Below, in pieces: positions 36,047-45,775 of a DNA stretch of 64,000 nucleotides. Position numbers and translations under genes: made by a program. Below the pieces are notes generated by a model. It saw only the letters and a list, made by a program, of their open reading frames with translations. It searched no databases and was not told where the DNA came from. Every line of letters begins with the position of its first letter. Position 1 is the stretch's first letter. The stretch is from Moorella sp. E308F (GTDB lineage Bacteria > Bacillota > DSM-521 > Neomoorellales > Neomoorellaceae), in contig NZ_BJKN01000001.1 of NCBI RefSeq assembly GCF_006538365.1, positions 675,639 to 739,638 on the forward strand, written 5' to 3'.

Positions 36047-36931
36047 TTAAAATGTTTCACGTGAAACATTATTCCTGGTTAATACGGCTATAATTCTTTC
36101 TAAGTCCTCAGTTCCAAAATAATATATTTCTATTTTACCTTTATTTTTCCCGTGAGATAGCTTAACCTTTGTGCTTAAAATGTGTTGTAGTCTATCTTCT
36201 AGCTGCTTGACTTCTAAATCAACCTTTTCGTTCTTGCGCTCCTTTTTTGTAGGTTGATCAATTGAAGCTTGCAACTTTTTAGCAATTATTTCTGTCTCCC
36301 TTACCGCCAGCCCCTCTTCTTTGATTTTTCTTGCCAGCATTAACTGTTGTTCTCTATCCTTCAAGCTCAGTATTATCCTGGCATGACCTGTTGATATTTC
36401 ACTCTTCCGGAGCATTTCCTGGATTTCCTCCGGCAACTGGAACAGGCGCAGGGCATTGGCGATTACCGGTCGGCTTTTGCCTACGCGACGGGCTATTTCT
36501 TCCTGGGTAAGATTATGTTCGTTTATTAGCGCCTGGTAAGCTTCAGCTTCTTCCATAGGATTCAGATCTTCTCGCTGTAAATTCTCTATCAAAGCTATTT
36601 CGGCTGTTTCCCTGGCATCCAGGTCTTTGATGATTGCTGGTATTTCCCTTAACCCGGCGATTTTACAGGCCCGCAGGCGGCGTTCACCGGCAATGAGTTC
36701 ATAACGTTCATCTCCAATAGGCTTAACAACAATGGGCTGGATAACGCCGTGACTTTTAATTGACTGTGCCAGTTCCTCTAACTTTGTGGCATCAAAATCG
36801 CGCCTTGGCTGGTGTCGCCCGGCGACAATCCGGTCCACTGCTACCCGGGTTACTTCTCCGGTCAGAACTTCGTTTTCTTCGATTGCAGGCAATAAAGCTT
36901 CCAGGCCCCGGCCCAGGCCTCTTTTAACCAT
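36047..36931 (-). CDS. parB: Chromosome partitioning protein ParB (Spo0J)
   Basis: A 294-residue ParB: an N-terminal CTPase domain with HQPRRDFD and [12 protein letters not shown], a helix-turn-helix ([27 protein letters not shown]), and a C-terminal dimerisation domain. It loads on parS, spreads, recruits SMC and regulates Soj. GGAGGTGA precedes the ATG, which overlaps the parA end by 8 nt. Its last codons contain a parS site. Confidence 0.97.
   Translation of the reverse strand: MVKRGLGRGLEALLPAIEENEVLTGEVTRVAVDRIVAGRHQPRRDFDATKLEELAQSIKSHGVIQPIVVKPIGDERYELIAGERRLRACKIAGLREIPAIIKDLDARETAEIALIENLQREDLNPMEEAEAYQALINEHNLTQEEIARRVGKSRPVIANALRLFQLPEEIQEMLRKSEISTGHARIILSLKDREQQLMLARKIKEEGLAVRETEIIAKKLQASIDQPTKKERKNEKVDLEVKQLEDRLQHILSTKVKLSHGKNKGKIEIYYFGTEDLERIIAVLTRNNVSRETF
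36053..36068. other. parS centromere site
   Basis: TGTTTCACGTGAAACA, a perfect 16-bp palindrome identical to the Bacillus parS consensus, embedded in the last codons of parB (VSRETF), as in B. subtilis spo0J. It is the loading site for ParB about 8 kb from dnaA. Confidence 0.96.
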
Positions 36932-37685
36932 TGTTCATCACCTCCAGGGCCAGTTCTTTATAGGCTTCGGCCCCGCGGGAACGAGGATCATAAAGACTTA
37001 TCGGCTGGCCGTAGCTTGGCGCTTCACTTAGCCGCACATTACGTGGGATAATGCTTTTGAAGACTTTTTCGGGGAAGTGGTTTTTTACTTCATCAACTAC
37101 CTGCATTGATAAATTGGTCCGTGGATCAAACATGGTCAAAACAACCCCTTCTACTTTCAAGCGGGGGTTTAAGTGACGGGTAACCAGCTGGATGGTGTTC
37201 ATCAGCTGGCCCAGCCCCTCCAGGGCATAATATTCACACTGGATTGGTATTAAGACGCCTTCGGCGGCCGTCAGAGCATTGATGGTGAGCAAACCCAGGG
37301 ATGGCGGGCAGTCGATAATTATGTAGTCATATTTATCTTTGACGTCCTGCAATGCTTTCTTTAATTTCTGCTCCCTGGCAATTGCTGTCACCAGTTCAAC
37401 TTCAGCACCTGCCAGTTCAATGGTTGCCGGCACCAGGTCGAGATGGGGTACTCCTGTAGAAATAATGATTCCTGCTATAGGCACGCTGTTAATAATAACA
37501 TCATAGATACAGTGCTCGATGTGCAGGCGATCAACACCCAGACCGCTGGTGGCGTTACCCTGGGGATCAATATCTACCAGGAGCACTTGCTTTCCTGCCT
37601 GGGCTAAAAAGGCACTTAAATTGACGGCTGTGGTAGTTTTACCAACCCCTCCCTTTTGATTGGCAATGGCCATAACCTTGCCCAT
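36924..37685 (-). CDS. parA: Chromosome partitioning ATPase ParA (Soj)
   Basis: A 253-residue ParA/MinD ATPase with deviant Walker [22 protein letters not shown] and [10 protein letters not shown]. It cooperates with ParB in origin segregation and regulates DnaA. A GGGAGAGG site precedes the ATG. Operon with parB. Confidence 0.96.
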   Translation of the reverse strand: MGKVMAIANQKGGVGKTTTAVNLSAFLAQAGKQVLLVDIDPQGNATSGLGVDRLHIEHCIYDVIINSVPIAGIIISTGVPHLDLVPATIELAGAEVELVTAIAREQKLKKALQDVKDKYDYIIIDCPPSLGLLTINALTAAEGVLIPIQCEYYALEGLGQLMNTIQLVTRHLNPRLKVEGVVLTMFDPRTNLSMQVVDEVKNHFPEKVFKSIIPRNVRLSEAPSYGQPISLYDPRSRGAEAYKELALEVMNNG

Positions 37686-37764
37686 GGGATTGACCTCTCC
37701 CTTGACTTTTTTTCTTTATTTCGGCATGTTTGTTAGGGTTCCTGCCGACCCTGTTTATTTTCCT

Positions 37765-38487
37765 TCACTTAAGGGGCCGTTTGGCGGGCAGTCCAGGGCG
37801 GCGCGGGTAAGCTGGCGGAGTGACCTTTTCCTTTTTGATTATAACAAGAAGGCGTTTTTCTTCCCCCCCTGGAAGCTTACGCTGCCATATTTTTGTCGCA
37901 CCACCTCCTAGGAGGTTTATCGCCCCTGCGGCCGCCTTTAATTCTTGCTCCCCAGCCGGTCCTTTATAGGCTACCATAAAACCTTCTACCTTTACCAGTG
38001 GCAGGCAGTATTCCGCCAGGGTATTTAAAGGCGCTACAGCCCTGGCTACGGCCAGGTTATATTTTTCCCGGTAATTTTTATTTTGACCTACCTCTTCGGC
38101 CCGACTCCACAGGCATTCAACTCCTTTTAATTCTAACTTGTTTACTACCTTTTCCAGGAATTTAACCTTTTTTTGTTGGGCTTCCAGAAGTGTAAGCTGC
38201 AGGTCCGGCCGGTATATTTTTAGAATAAAGCCGGGTATTCCCGCGCCGGTACCAACGTCGATAACCCTGGCACCTGTCGGAATTGCCAAGGCACAAAAAA
38301 TGAGGAGGGAATCCAGGATGTGTTTCCGCCAGATTTCTTCCTCCTCAACAATAGCCGTTAGGTTCATCTGTTGATTAGATTCTACAAGGAGATCGATATA
38401 AGCTTTTATGGCAGCAGCTTGTTCAACCGTTATATCTATGCCCGTATTTTGACTTAAGTTGTTTATGATTTTATTTTTATCCAGCAC
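37765..38487 (-). CDS. rsmG: 16S rRNA (guanine527-N7)-methyltransferase RsmG
   Basis: A 240-residue SAM methyltransferase with [22 protein letters not shown] (SAM motif), [15 protein letters not shown] and [18 protein letters not shown]. It methylates G527 of 16S rRNA. The GTG start lies inside the 3' end of mnmG (11-nt overlap) with GAAGGTG upstream. Confidence 0.94.
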   Translation of the reverse strand: MLDKNKIINNLSQNTGIDITVEQAAAIKAYIDLLVESNQQMNLTAIVEEEEIWRKHILDSLLIFCALAIPTGARVIDVGTGAGIPGFILKIYRPDLQLTLLEAQQKKVKFLEKVVNKLELKGVECLWSRAEEVGQNKNYREKYNLAVARAVAPLNTLAEYCLPLVKVEGFMVAYKGPAGEQELKAAAGAINLLGGGATKIWQRKLPGGEEKRLLVIIKKEKVTPPAYPRRPGLPAKRPLK

Positions 38488-40369
38488 AGGTATTTACACC
38501 TTCACGCCTTTTTTGTTCTAGATAGACTAGCAAGATACTGATATCTGCCGGTGTGACGCCTGGTATACGCAGGGCCTGTCCCAGGGAACGTGGTCTTACC
38601 CTTTCCAGGTGATCGATACTCTCCCGGGATAAGCCACGGATTTCCCGGTAATTAAGATTATCTGGTAAACGCCGTCCCTCCAGTTTTAACATCCGCTCTA
38701 CCTGGGCTTTTTCCTTGGCAATATAGCCTTCGTACTTGAGAATCATTTCGATTTCCCCGGCAATGTCATTTGGAAGGTCTGGCGCCAGGCCGGCTTCTGC
38801 TAGATCTTGATATTTTATTCCAGGCCTTTTCAGGAGATCGGCCAGGCTGGCTGTTCCCTTCAGCGGCGTCTCCCGGCGGCGGTGGAGTATTTCCTGGATG
38901 TTTTCATTGTTACTACCAACATGCTGCTTTTGTAAAAGTTCTATTCCTGCTTTGATGGCTTTTTCTTTGGCCTGGAGCTTCCTGTACCTTTCTTCATCCA
39001 GAAGCCCTATTTCATAACCCAGGGCAGCAAGGCGCAGGTCGGCGTTATCTTCTCGCAGCAGCAAGCGGTGTTCGGCCCTCGCCGTAAGCATGCGGTAGGG
39101 TTCGGTCACACCCCTGGTTACCAGGTCATCGATAAGGACACCGATATAGGCCTGATCGCGCCTTAGAATAAACGGCTCTTTTCCCTTTACCAGACGAGCA
39201 GCATTTATTCCCGCTACTAGCCCCTGAGCTGCGGCTTCTTCATAACCCGAGGTACCGTTGATCTGTCCGGCAGTGAATAAACCACTTATAGTCTTGCATT
39301 CCAGCGTTGCCTTGAGCTGGGTCGGGTCCAGGTAATCATACTCAATGGCATAACCCGGCCGCATCAATTCTGCTTTTTCAAGCCCCGGTATACTGTGCAG
39401 GGCGGCCAGCTGGACGTCTTCCGGCAGGCTGGTGGACAGACCCTGGACGTACCACTCCTCCGTTCCTAGCCCTTCTGGCTCCAGGAAGATCTGGTGCGCC
39501 GGTTTGTCGGCAAAACGTACCACTTTGTCTTCTATTGACGGGCAATAGCGCGGTCCTTTACCTTCTATCATTCCGCTAAACAGCGGCGCTCGGTCCAGGT
39601 TATCCCGTATAATCCGATGGGTTGTCTCATTGGTATGGGTTAACCAGCAGGAGACATTGGGCCGGTGGCTGTTGTCCTCCCAGAAAGAGAAATTTAAGGG
39701 CTCCCTGTCACCGGGTTGCTCAATCAACTTGTCCCAGTTAATGGAACGGCTGCTGATCCTGGGTGGTGTACCGGTCTTAAAGCGGCCCATGGTGAGACCC
39801 AGGTCTTTTAAACTCGCTGCCAGTTCAATGGCCGGGAACTGGCCGTTAGGACCGCCGGAATAGGCAACATCGCCAATAATTATCCGTCCCCTTAGATAAG
39901 TGCCGGTAGTTAAAACAACAGCAGAACAGGTAAAGAAAGCTCCTGTCCTGGTCAAGACACCTTTGACACGGCCATTTTCCACCACTAGACGTGTGACTTC
40001 ACCCTGCTTAACTTCGAGATTCTCTTGCCTTTCCAGGTTAAGGGTCATCAGTTGCTGGTAAAGCTTTTTATCTGCCTGGGCCCGCAGGGCCCTGACTGCC
40101 GGTCCCTTACCGCCGTTGAGACGGCGGATCTGGATGCGACTGCGGTCGGTATTTAAGCCCATGACGCCGCCCAGAGCGTCAATCTCCCGTACCAGGTGAC
40201 CCTTGGCTGGCCCCCCTACCGAAGGGTTGCAGGGCATCATGGCAATATTATCCAGGCTGATGGTCAGCACCAGGGTACGGCAGCCAAGCTTTGCCGTTGC
40301 CAGGGCGGCTTCACAGCCGGCATGACCGGCGCCAATGACAATGACATCGTAATCTCCGGCGTTGTACAT
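38477..40369 (-). CDS. mnmG: tRNA uridine-34 carboxymethylaminomethyl enzyme MnmG
   Basis: A 630-residue flavoprotein with [21 protein letters not shown] (FAD), [23 protein letters not shown] and the C-terminal MnmE-binding domain. With MnmE it makes the cmnm5 modification of wobble uridine. The ATG at 40369 is preferred over the GTG at 40378 on ribosome binding site spacing. Standard mnmE-mnmG-rsmG-parA-parB order. Confidence 0.95.
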   Translation of the reverse strand: MYNAGDYDVIVIGAGHAGCEAALATAKLGCRTLVLTISLDNIAMMPCNPSVGGPAKGHLVREIDALGGVMGLNTDRSRIQIRRLNGGKGPAVRALRAQADKKLYQQLMTLNLERQENLEVKQGEVTRLVVENGRVKGVLTRTGAFFTCSAVVLTTGTYLRGRIIIGDVAYSGGPNGQFPAIELAASLKDLGLTMGRFKTGTPPRISSRSINWDKLIEQPGDREPLNFSFWEDNSHRPNVSCWLTHTNETTHRIIRDNLDRAPLFSGMIEGKGPRYCPSIEDKVVRFADKPAHQIFLEPEGLGTEEWYVQGLSTSLPEDVQLAALHSIPGLEKAELMRPGYAIEYDYLDPTQLKATLECKTISGLFTAGQINGTSGYEEAAAQGLVAGINAARLVKGKEPFILRRDQAYIGVLIDDLVTRGVTEPYRMLTARAEHRLLLREDNADLRLAALGYEIGLLDEERYRKLQAKEKAIKAGIELLQKQHVGSNNENIQEILHRRRETPLKGTASLADLLKRPGIKYQDLAEAGLAPDLPNDIAGEIEMILKYEGYIAKEKAQVERMLKLEGRRLPDNLNYREIRGLSRESIDHLERVRPRSLGQALRIPGVTPADISILLVYLEQKRREGVNTCAG

Positions 40370-40402
40370 CCTTTTCACCTTCTTTCTTCTTAATTTCTAC
40401 TA

Positions 40403-40473
40403 TGAAAATAACTTCGCTCCTTGCTGGCATTGTTTTAGCTCGCGCCAAACAAATGCCAGTATATTTATTTTCA
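40403..40473. repeat. 71-bp inverted repeat between mnmE and mnmG
   Basis: TGAAAATAA (40403-40411) pairs with TTATTTTCA (40465-40473); inside, CTGGCATT-GTTT pairs with AAAC-AATGCCAG (40424-40459) with one bulged base. The loop is GC-rich and the whole forms a two-step hairpin in either strand. There is no T-run, so simple termination is unlikely. Could be an mRNA processing hairpin or a small palindromic element. Confidence 0.55.
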
Positions 40474-40516
40474 TTCTTTTGATAGTACCGCGTTTGCGGT
40501 ATAAGGGTCTTGCCAT

Positions 40517-41893
40517 CTATTTACCAATACAGAAGTCGCTAAAAATCCGGTCCAGGAGATCCTCCCGAGCTGTGGCTCCTGTGATTTCACCCAGGAAATC
40601 GCGGGCCGCCCAGAGGTCAACGGCGATTAAATCGCCGGGTATACCATTCTCCCAGGCGGCTATGGCAGCGTTAAGGTGCTCCAGGCATTTTTCCAGGGCG
40701 TCGCGGTGGCGGGCCCGGGTAAGGATGGGCTCTTCCCCCGTCCTTGCCACCTTACCGCTGAGAACGACCTCCCTTATCTTTCTGGCCAGTTCATCCAATC
40801 CTTTACCTTCCCTGGCAGAAATAGTCACCCAGGGGTAACTGGCGGCAAAAGTTTTCAGCCCGTTCTCTTTTTCACCTATCAGGTCAACTTTATTACCGAC
40901 AATAATTACATTTTTACCTGTAACTTCCTCCAGAATGCGCTTATCTTCAGCCAAGATACCGGTACTTAGATCGACGACCATCAGGACCAGGTCGGCCTCC
41001 TTGACAGCCTGCCTTGTCCGCGCCACACCGATACTCTCCAGCGTGTCGGCAGTTTCCCGCAAGCCCGCCGTATCGATAAGCCGGCAGGCAAAGCCGCCCA
41101 GGAGTAAAGTTTCTTCTATGGTATCTCTGGTGGTACCCGGGATCTGACTGACAATAGCCCTTTCCTGCCGCAATAAGGCATTTAAAAGGCTGGACTTGCC
41201 GACATTGGGCCGGCCAACAATGGCTATTTTCAGGCCCTCATTAAGGAGACGACCTTCTTCCCAGGTGGCCAAGAGTTTTAATACCTCTTCCCGGGCATGT
41301 TTCAATTTCTCCAGCTCGCTGGCACTTACCTCGCCGACTTCTTCGGTAAAATCCAGGCTGGCTTCAATTGCTGCCAGTACACCGGTAAGGGAATCGTTTA
41401 TCACCGTTATTTTTTGTGACAGTTTGCCCTCTAGCTGGCTTATGGCAGCAGAGAGTCCCTGGCTGCTCCTGGCGCGAATTACATCTAGCACAGCCTCAGC
41501 CTGGGCCAGGTCGAGACGGCCGTTTAAAAAGGCACGCCGCGTAAACTCTCCCGGCTCGGCCAGCCTGGCTCCATGGCGTAAAGCAAGTTGTAAAACTCTG
41601 GCTACTGCCAGGGCACCACCATGGCAGTTAATTTCCACTACATCTTCGGCTGTATAACTGTGGGGGGCTCGCATTATGCATGCCAGTACCTCATCAATGG
41701 TTTCCCCTGTTTCGGGATCGATAATCACTCCCAGCCGCAGGGTATGGCTGCGACTGGCAGAAAAATGCGGTCCCTGGCGGGTTTTAAATATTTTACTGGC
41801 GATGGCAACAGCATCGCTGCCGCTCAGGCGTACAATACCGATGCCGCCTTCACCCGGCGGGGTTGCTACTGCGGCTATGGTGTCGGCCAGCAT
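40517..41893 (-). CDS. mnmE: tRNA modification GTPase MnmE
   Basis: A 458-residue protein: N-terminal folate-binding domain (DTIAAVATPPGEGGIGIVRLSG), central G domain (GRPNVGKSS, DTAGLRETAD, NKVD) and the C-terminal CIGK motif. It pairs with MnmG for U34 modification. The ATG at 41893 follows GGGGAGG. Confidence 0.96.
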   Translation of the reverse strand: MLADTIAAVATPPGEGGIGIVRLSGSDAVAIASKIFKTRQGPHFSASRSHTLRLGVIIDPETGETIDEVLACIMRAPHSYTAEDVVEINCHGGALAVARVLQLALRHGARLAEPGEFTRRAFLNGRLDLAQAEAVLDVIRARSSQGLSAAISQLEGKLSQKITVINDSLTGVLAAIEASLDFTEEVGEVSASELEKLKHAREEVLKLLATWEEGRLLNEGLKIAIVGRPNVGKSSLLNALLRQERAIVSQIPGTTRDTIEETLLLGGFACRLIDTAGLRETADTLESIGVARTRQAVKEADLVLMVVDLSTGILAEDKRILEEVTGKNVIIVGNKVDLIGEKENGLKTFAASYPWVTISAREGKGLDELARKIREVVLSGKVARTGEEPILTRARHRDALEKCLEHLNAAIAAWENGIPGDLIAVDLWAARDFLGEITGATAREDLLDRIFSDFCIGK

Positions 41894-41987
41894 TCCTTTC
41901 CTCCCCACATAATAAGACCCAGTAATACTTATGGTATCACTGGGCCACAGATAAATACCTAAGTGATTCTATTTTAACGCAAAAAAC

Positions 41988-42608
41988 TTATTGGCGCAAG
42001 GCAATAACAATTTTGCGGTTCGGTTCCTGCCCTTCGCTAAAGGTCAAGATCTCATTATCGTTTTGCAGTGCGGTATGGATGACGCGCCGCTCCTGGGGAT
42101 TCATGGGTTCAAGGACAATCCTTTTCCCGGTTGCTTTTACCCGCGCCGACAAGCGGCGGGCAAGATTGATTAATGTTTGCTCCCGTCGTTTGCGATAACC
42201 TTCTACATCCAAGATAATCTTAACTTTATTTTTTAATACCCGATTTACAGCCAGGTTGCATAGATACTGCAGGGCATCCAGGTTATCGCCCCGTCGGCCG
42301 ATTAAGATACCCAGCTCTTTACCATGAAAACTGACAAAAAAGTATCCTTCCCGCTGCCGGATTTCGATGTCTGCTTCAATGTTCATGGCTTTCAAGACCC
42401 GCGTTAAAAAGTCATTAATCACCTTTTCCGGGCTATCAGGCAGAACAACTTTTACCCGGGCCTGGCGTGAACCCAGCAAACCTAAAAAACCTTTACTGCC
42501 TTCTTCTAAAATATAAATTTCAACTTCTTCCCTTTTGGCCCCTAAACTTCTCAGCGCTGCCTCAATGGCTTCCTCAACAGTCTTGCCGCTGGTTTCAATC
42601 TCCTTCAT
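41988..42608 (-). CDS. jag: RNA-binding protein Jag/KhpB (EloR)
   Basis: A 206-residue protein with an N-terminal Jag domain (MKEIETSGKTVEEAIEAAL, GSKGFLGLLGSRQARVKV), a KH domain (GILIGRRGDNLDALQYL) and an R3H domain (NPQERRVIHTALQ). It is linked to RNA binding and cell elongation control. The start overlaps the yidC stop as ATGA. Confidence 0.93.
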   Translation of the reverse strand: MKEIETSGKTVEEAIEAALRSLGAKREEVEIYILEEGSKGFLGLLGSRQARVKVVLPDSPEKVINDFLTRVLKAMNIEADIEIRQREGYFFVSFHGKELGILIGRRGDNLDALQYLCNLAVNRVLKNKVKIILDVEGYRKRREQTLINLARRLSARVKATGKRIVLEPMNPQERRVIHTALQNDNEILTFSEGQEPNRKIVIALRQ

Positions 42609-43285
42609 TTGGCGCTGATTTCCTCCTTCACCAGCTGCGGTTGCCGGCGTATTAACCATTGTTCTAAAATGCCCATTAAACTAAAAGTTACCCAGTAGAG
42701 AGAGAGGCCGGCTGGAAAATTCCGGCTCATCCAGCCTATTAGTAGTGGCATGACAATAAGCATTGTTCTCTGGGTCTGGTCCTGATTGCTGCTTACCATA
42801 CTTACCTTTTGCTGGAAAAAGGTGCCCAAGGCGACTAAAATAGGTAAAATATAGGGATCCGGTTGTCCCAGATTGCTTATCCATAAAAAGTTGGCGTGAG
42901 CCAGTTCTACATAGGCCGGATGATGAACAGGATCAAAGAAGGTACGCAGGGCACTGAATAAAGCAAAAAGAATGGGCATTTGCACCAGCAAAGGCAGACA
43001 TCCCCCCAGGGGATTAACGCCCTCCTTCTGGTATAATTCCATCATTGCCTGCTGGGCCTTCTGCGGGTTACCTTTATACTTTTTTTGCAATTCCTGGATC
43101 TTGGGTTGAAGTTCCTGCAACCGTCTCATAGAACGCAGTTGCCTGTAGGTCAAAGGGAAAAGGATTACCTTAACGAGAATGGTAAATAAAATTATAGCCA
43201 GACCGTAATTGGGTATACCTAACGTCCGGGTAATATTATATAAAAATTGTATTGATTGTGACAGGAAATCAATTAATATACTCAA
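42605..43285 (-). CDS. yidC: Membrane protein insertase YidC/SpoIIIJ
   Basis: A 226-residue protein with the Oxa1 fold: TM1 (NYGLAIILFTILVKVILFPLTY, hydrophilic-groove Arg in YRQLRSMRR), a cytoplasmic coiled coil and further helices ending LSLYWVTFSLMGILEQWLI. It inserts proteins into the inner membrane. No obvious lipobox, although N-terminal truncation is possible. Confidence 0.92.
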   Translation of the reverse strand: MSILIDFLSQSIQFLYNITRTLGIPNYGLAIILFTILVKVILFPLTYRQLRSMRRLQELQPKIQELQKKYKGNPQKAQQAMMELYQKEGVNPLGGCLPLLVQMPILFALFSALRTFFDPVHHPAYVELAHANFLWISNLGQPDPYILPILVALGTFFQQKVSMVSSNQDQTQRTMLIVMPLLIGWMSRNFPAGLSLYWVTFSLMGILEQWLIRRQPQLVKEEISAK

Positions 43286-43344
43286 GTAGCCCCACTGCCT
43301 TCCCTCTTTTTTAGGAAAAGGCAGCCTTCACCTCCACATTGGCT

Positions 43345-43566
43345 TTAACGAAGCGGGTCATAACCTCCAGGGTGCCACGGGTGACAGCGTGCCAACCTTT
43401 TGAAGGCCAGGAAACTTCCCCGCAGCACTCCATATCTGGTGATTGCTTCCAAGGTATACTGGGAACAACTGGGATAAAAACGGCAATTTTTTCCCAGGAA
43501 AGGAGATATAAATATCTGGTATAAACGTATCAAGAACACAATACTTTTTTTAATCACCCAGGCCAC
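43345..43566 (-). CDS. yidD: Membrane protein insertion efficiency factor YidD
   Basis: A 73-residue protein with [31 protein letters not shown] and the WHPGGYDP ending, the full YidD signature. Start GTG at 43566 (17-nt overlap with rnpA) or GTG at 43557. Assists YidC. Confidence 0.93.
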   Translation of the reverse strand: MAWVIKKSIVFLIRLYQIFISPFLGKNCRFYPSCSQYTLEAITRYGVLRGSFLAFKRLARCHPWHPGGYDPLR

Positions 43567-43918
43567 TGCTTTCCTTTTTAACTAAAATTTTCCCCCAGCG
43601 TCCCAAATTTAATACTTCTTGCTCCAATTCATTATAGCTACTTTGCACTGCATTTTCCCTGGCTACCAGCACTACATCCAAACCCGGCTGGAAAGAAGTT
43701 AAATGTTTGCGACAAATTTCTCGCAGGCGGCGTTTTAATAAATTACGCTTTACAGCTTTGCCTACTTTTTTGGAAATGGAAAAACCAAAACGGGTCTGAC
43801 CACAGATATTGGGCGCGTAATACATTTTTAATATTTTACCGCTTATTTTGCGTCCTTGACGGTAAACTCGGTGAAAATCCCTTGCCTTGACAATACGCCG
43901 CCCTGCAGTTAACAACAT
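43550..43918 (-). CDS. rnpA: Ribonuclease P protein component
   Basis: A 122-residue basic protein with the RNR motif ([19 protein letters not shown]) and [16 protein letters not shown]. It binds RNase P RNA in tRNA 5' maturation. Conserved rpmH-rnpA-yidD-yidC order. Confidence 0.95.
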   Translation of the reverse strand: MLLTAGRRIVKARDFHRVYRQGRKISGKILKMYYAPNICGQTRFGFSISKKVGKAVKRNLLKRRLREICRKHLTSFQPGLDVVLVARENAVQSSYNELEQEVLNLGRWGKILVKKESSGLGD

Positions 43919-43949
43919 CCTGCCCCCAGGATAAAGGGATAAGCCTGCC

Positions 43950-44084
43950 TTAAGCAGACAGGCGTTTACGACCTTTCCGGCGCCGCCGTTTGATAATTTC
44001 CCGCCCGGCCTTAGTGCGCATTCTCTTTAAAAAGCCATGAACCCTTTTATGGCGTCTCCTTTTGGGTTGATAAGTCCGTTTCAA
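43950..44084 (-). CDS. rpmH: 50S ribosomal protein L34
   Basis: A 44-residue very basic protein, [20 protein letters not shown] then ending RKRLSA, a full-length L34. It starts with TTG (44082-44084), which is why it is easily missed; GGAGGG is about 10 nt upstream. A small hairpin (GCCTG/CAGGC) spans the stop codon. It faces away from dnaA across the origin. Confidence 0.96.
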   Translation of the reverse strand: MKRTYQPKRRRHKRVHGFLKRMRTKAGREIIKRRRRKGRKRLSA

Positions 44085-44100
44085 ACTTGTTTTTCCCTCC

Positions 44101-44321
44101 TACCAAATTTATCTTTTATCTTTTTCCAGCCGTATCATTCAAATTATAGCTGAGTCTTTTTCCATCTGTCAAGGAAAAGGAATTTTTGTTGCCTGTTGAT
44201 AGTTATACCCAAAGCTGTTAAGATAAGATTGCATGATTGCTTTTATTCCCATCACTTATCCCCACTTTTCATGTTATATACAACAGTATTTATTAACATC
44301 TTCCCCAGGGAGGTCTCTTTT
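44101..44321. other. Candidate origin (oriC) segment upstream of dnaA
   Basis: AT-rich DNA between divergent rpmH and dnaA. It has three same-orientation sites TTATACCCA (44203), TTATTCCCA (44243) and TTATCCCCA (44256), each one or two bases from the DnaA box TTATCCACA. Gene orientation flips here. No perfect DnaA box is present, so the assignment rests on context. Confidence 0.6.
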
Positions 44322-45650
44322 TTGCCACCCAATCAACTCGATCTAGCCTGGCAACAGGTATTGTCCATCTTGGAAAAAAAAATTAGTTTCTCCGCCCTAG
44401 AAGCCTGGTTTTTTGATGCCCGGCCGGTAACTATGCAGGGTAACACATTGGTTCTGGCTGCAGCCAACGAATTTGCCCGCGATTATATCCAGAGCCGTTT
44501 TTATCCTTTGGTACAGGATGCTCTGCAGAAAGTACTGGGCCGGGAACCAATTAATATCCAGGTCATTTGCTTTTCACCGGCTGGAGACCGGGCCACGGTT
44601 ACCTCCGAGTCAGGAGATGACGACCTGCCTCGGCTTAACCCTAAGTACACTTTCGATACCTTCGTTGTTGGCAACAGCAATCGCTTCGCCCATGCGGCCT
44701 GCCTGGCAGTAGCCGAAACCCCGGCTCATTCTTATAATCCTTTATTCATTTACGGCGGCGTTGGCTTAGGGAAAACCCACCTCATGCAAGCTATCGGCCA
44801 TCACGTACGCCAGCACTTGCCCAATTTTCGGGTCCTGTACATCTCTTCGGAAAGGTTTACCAACGACCTGATTAACGCCATTCGCGATGAGCAGACGGAA
44901 GAATTCCGAGCTAAATACCGTAACATCGATGTTCTCCTTATTGATGATATCCAGTTTCTAGCAAAAAAGGAAAGTACCCAGGTTGAATTTTTCCATACCT
45001 TCAATCACCTGTATGAAGCCAACAAACAGATAGTAATTTCCAGCGACCGGCCTCCAAAAGAAATACCTACCTTGGAAGATCGCTTGCGGTCGCGTTTTGA
45101 ATGGGGGCTTATTACCGATATCCAGCCGCCCGATCTGGAAACCAGGATGGCCATCTTAAGAAAGAAAGCAGCTGCTGAAAATATTAGTATTCCGGATGAC
45201 GTCATGTTTTTTATGGCCCAAAAAATAGATTCTAACATCCGGGAACTGGAAGGAGCTTTACTCCGGGTGGCAGCCTATGCTGCCTTTACTAAAGAAGAAG
45301 TTACCATTGAGATGGCCGAAAAGCTTCTTAAGGATGCTTTAAATCTGGCCCGTCCGAAGCCTATTACCATTAACCTTATCCAGGAAGTGGTGGCCCGCTA
45401 TTTCAACCTGAAGCCGGAAGATTTAAAGGCCAAAAAGCGGAACCGTGCGGTAGCCTTTCCCCGGCAAATAGCCATGTACCTTGCCAGGGAAATGATCGAT
45501 GCTTCATTGCCCCAAATCGGTGAAGCCTTCGGCGGCAGGGACCATACAACAGTCCTCCACGCCTATACCAAGATACGCGATGATTTAAAAAGCGATCCAT
45601 CCCTGTCTCAGATAATATCCCAGCTTATGCAGGAAATTAGAAACCAGTAA
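44322..45650 (+). CDS. dnaA: Chromosomal replication initiator DnaA
   Basis: A 442-residue DnaA: domain I (AWQQVLSILEKKISFSALEAWF), AAA+ domain III with GGVGLGKTHLMQAIGH and VLLIDDIQFLAKKESTQ, and domain IV with the DnaA-box-binding signature FGGRDHTTVLHAYTKI. It opens oriC. TTG at 44322 is 8 nt after AGGGAGG; the longer in-frame upstream ATG reading runs through the origin and is not credible. Confidence 0.97.
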   Translation: MPPNQLDLAWQQVLSILEKKISFSALEAWFFDARPVTMQGNTLVLAAANEFARDYIQSRFYPLVQDALQKVLGREPINIQVICFSPAGDRATVTSESGDDDLPRLNPKYTFDTFVVGNSNRFAHAACLAVAETPAHSYNPLFIYGGVGLGKTHLMQAIGHHVRQHLPNFRVLYISSERFTNDLINAIRDEQTEEFRAKYRNIDVLLIDDIQFLAKKESTQVEFFHTFNHLYEANKQIVISSDRPPKEIPTLEDRLRSRFEWGLITDIQPPDLETRMAILRKKAAAENISIPDDVMFFMAQKIDSNIRELEGALLRVAAYAAFTKEEVTIEMAEKLLKDALNLARPKPITINLIQEVVARYFNLKPEDLKAKKRNRAVAFPRQIAMYLAREMIDASLPQIGEAFGGRDHTTVLHAYTKIRDDLKSDPSLSQIISQLMQEIRNQ

Positions 45651-45775
45651 TCCACAAAGCAAAACTCCAATCCTGCCTGCATTAGCGATTGCTATCAACA
45701 TTTCCACAGGCCCTATTACTACGGCTACTATCATCTTTAGTTAGATGATGATGATGATGATGGAGGAAGCCTCTC
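45651..45775. other. dnaA-dnaN intergenic origin segment
   Basis: Contains TAATCCACA starting at the dnaA stop codon (45648) and TTTCCACAG near 45710, both close to a DnaA box. In Bacillus the downstream half of the bipartite origin is here. It also has six consecutive ATG triplets (45745-45762), out of frame with dnaN, directly before the GGAGG. Confidence 0.45.

Noticed and set aside
44196-44321. N-terminal extension of DnaA from an upstream in-frame ATG
   Set aside because: It would translate the AT-rich origin segment; AGGGAGG directs the TTG at 44322, which gives a standard domain I.
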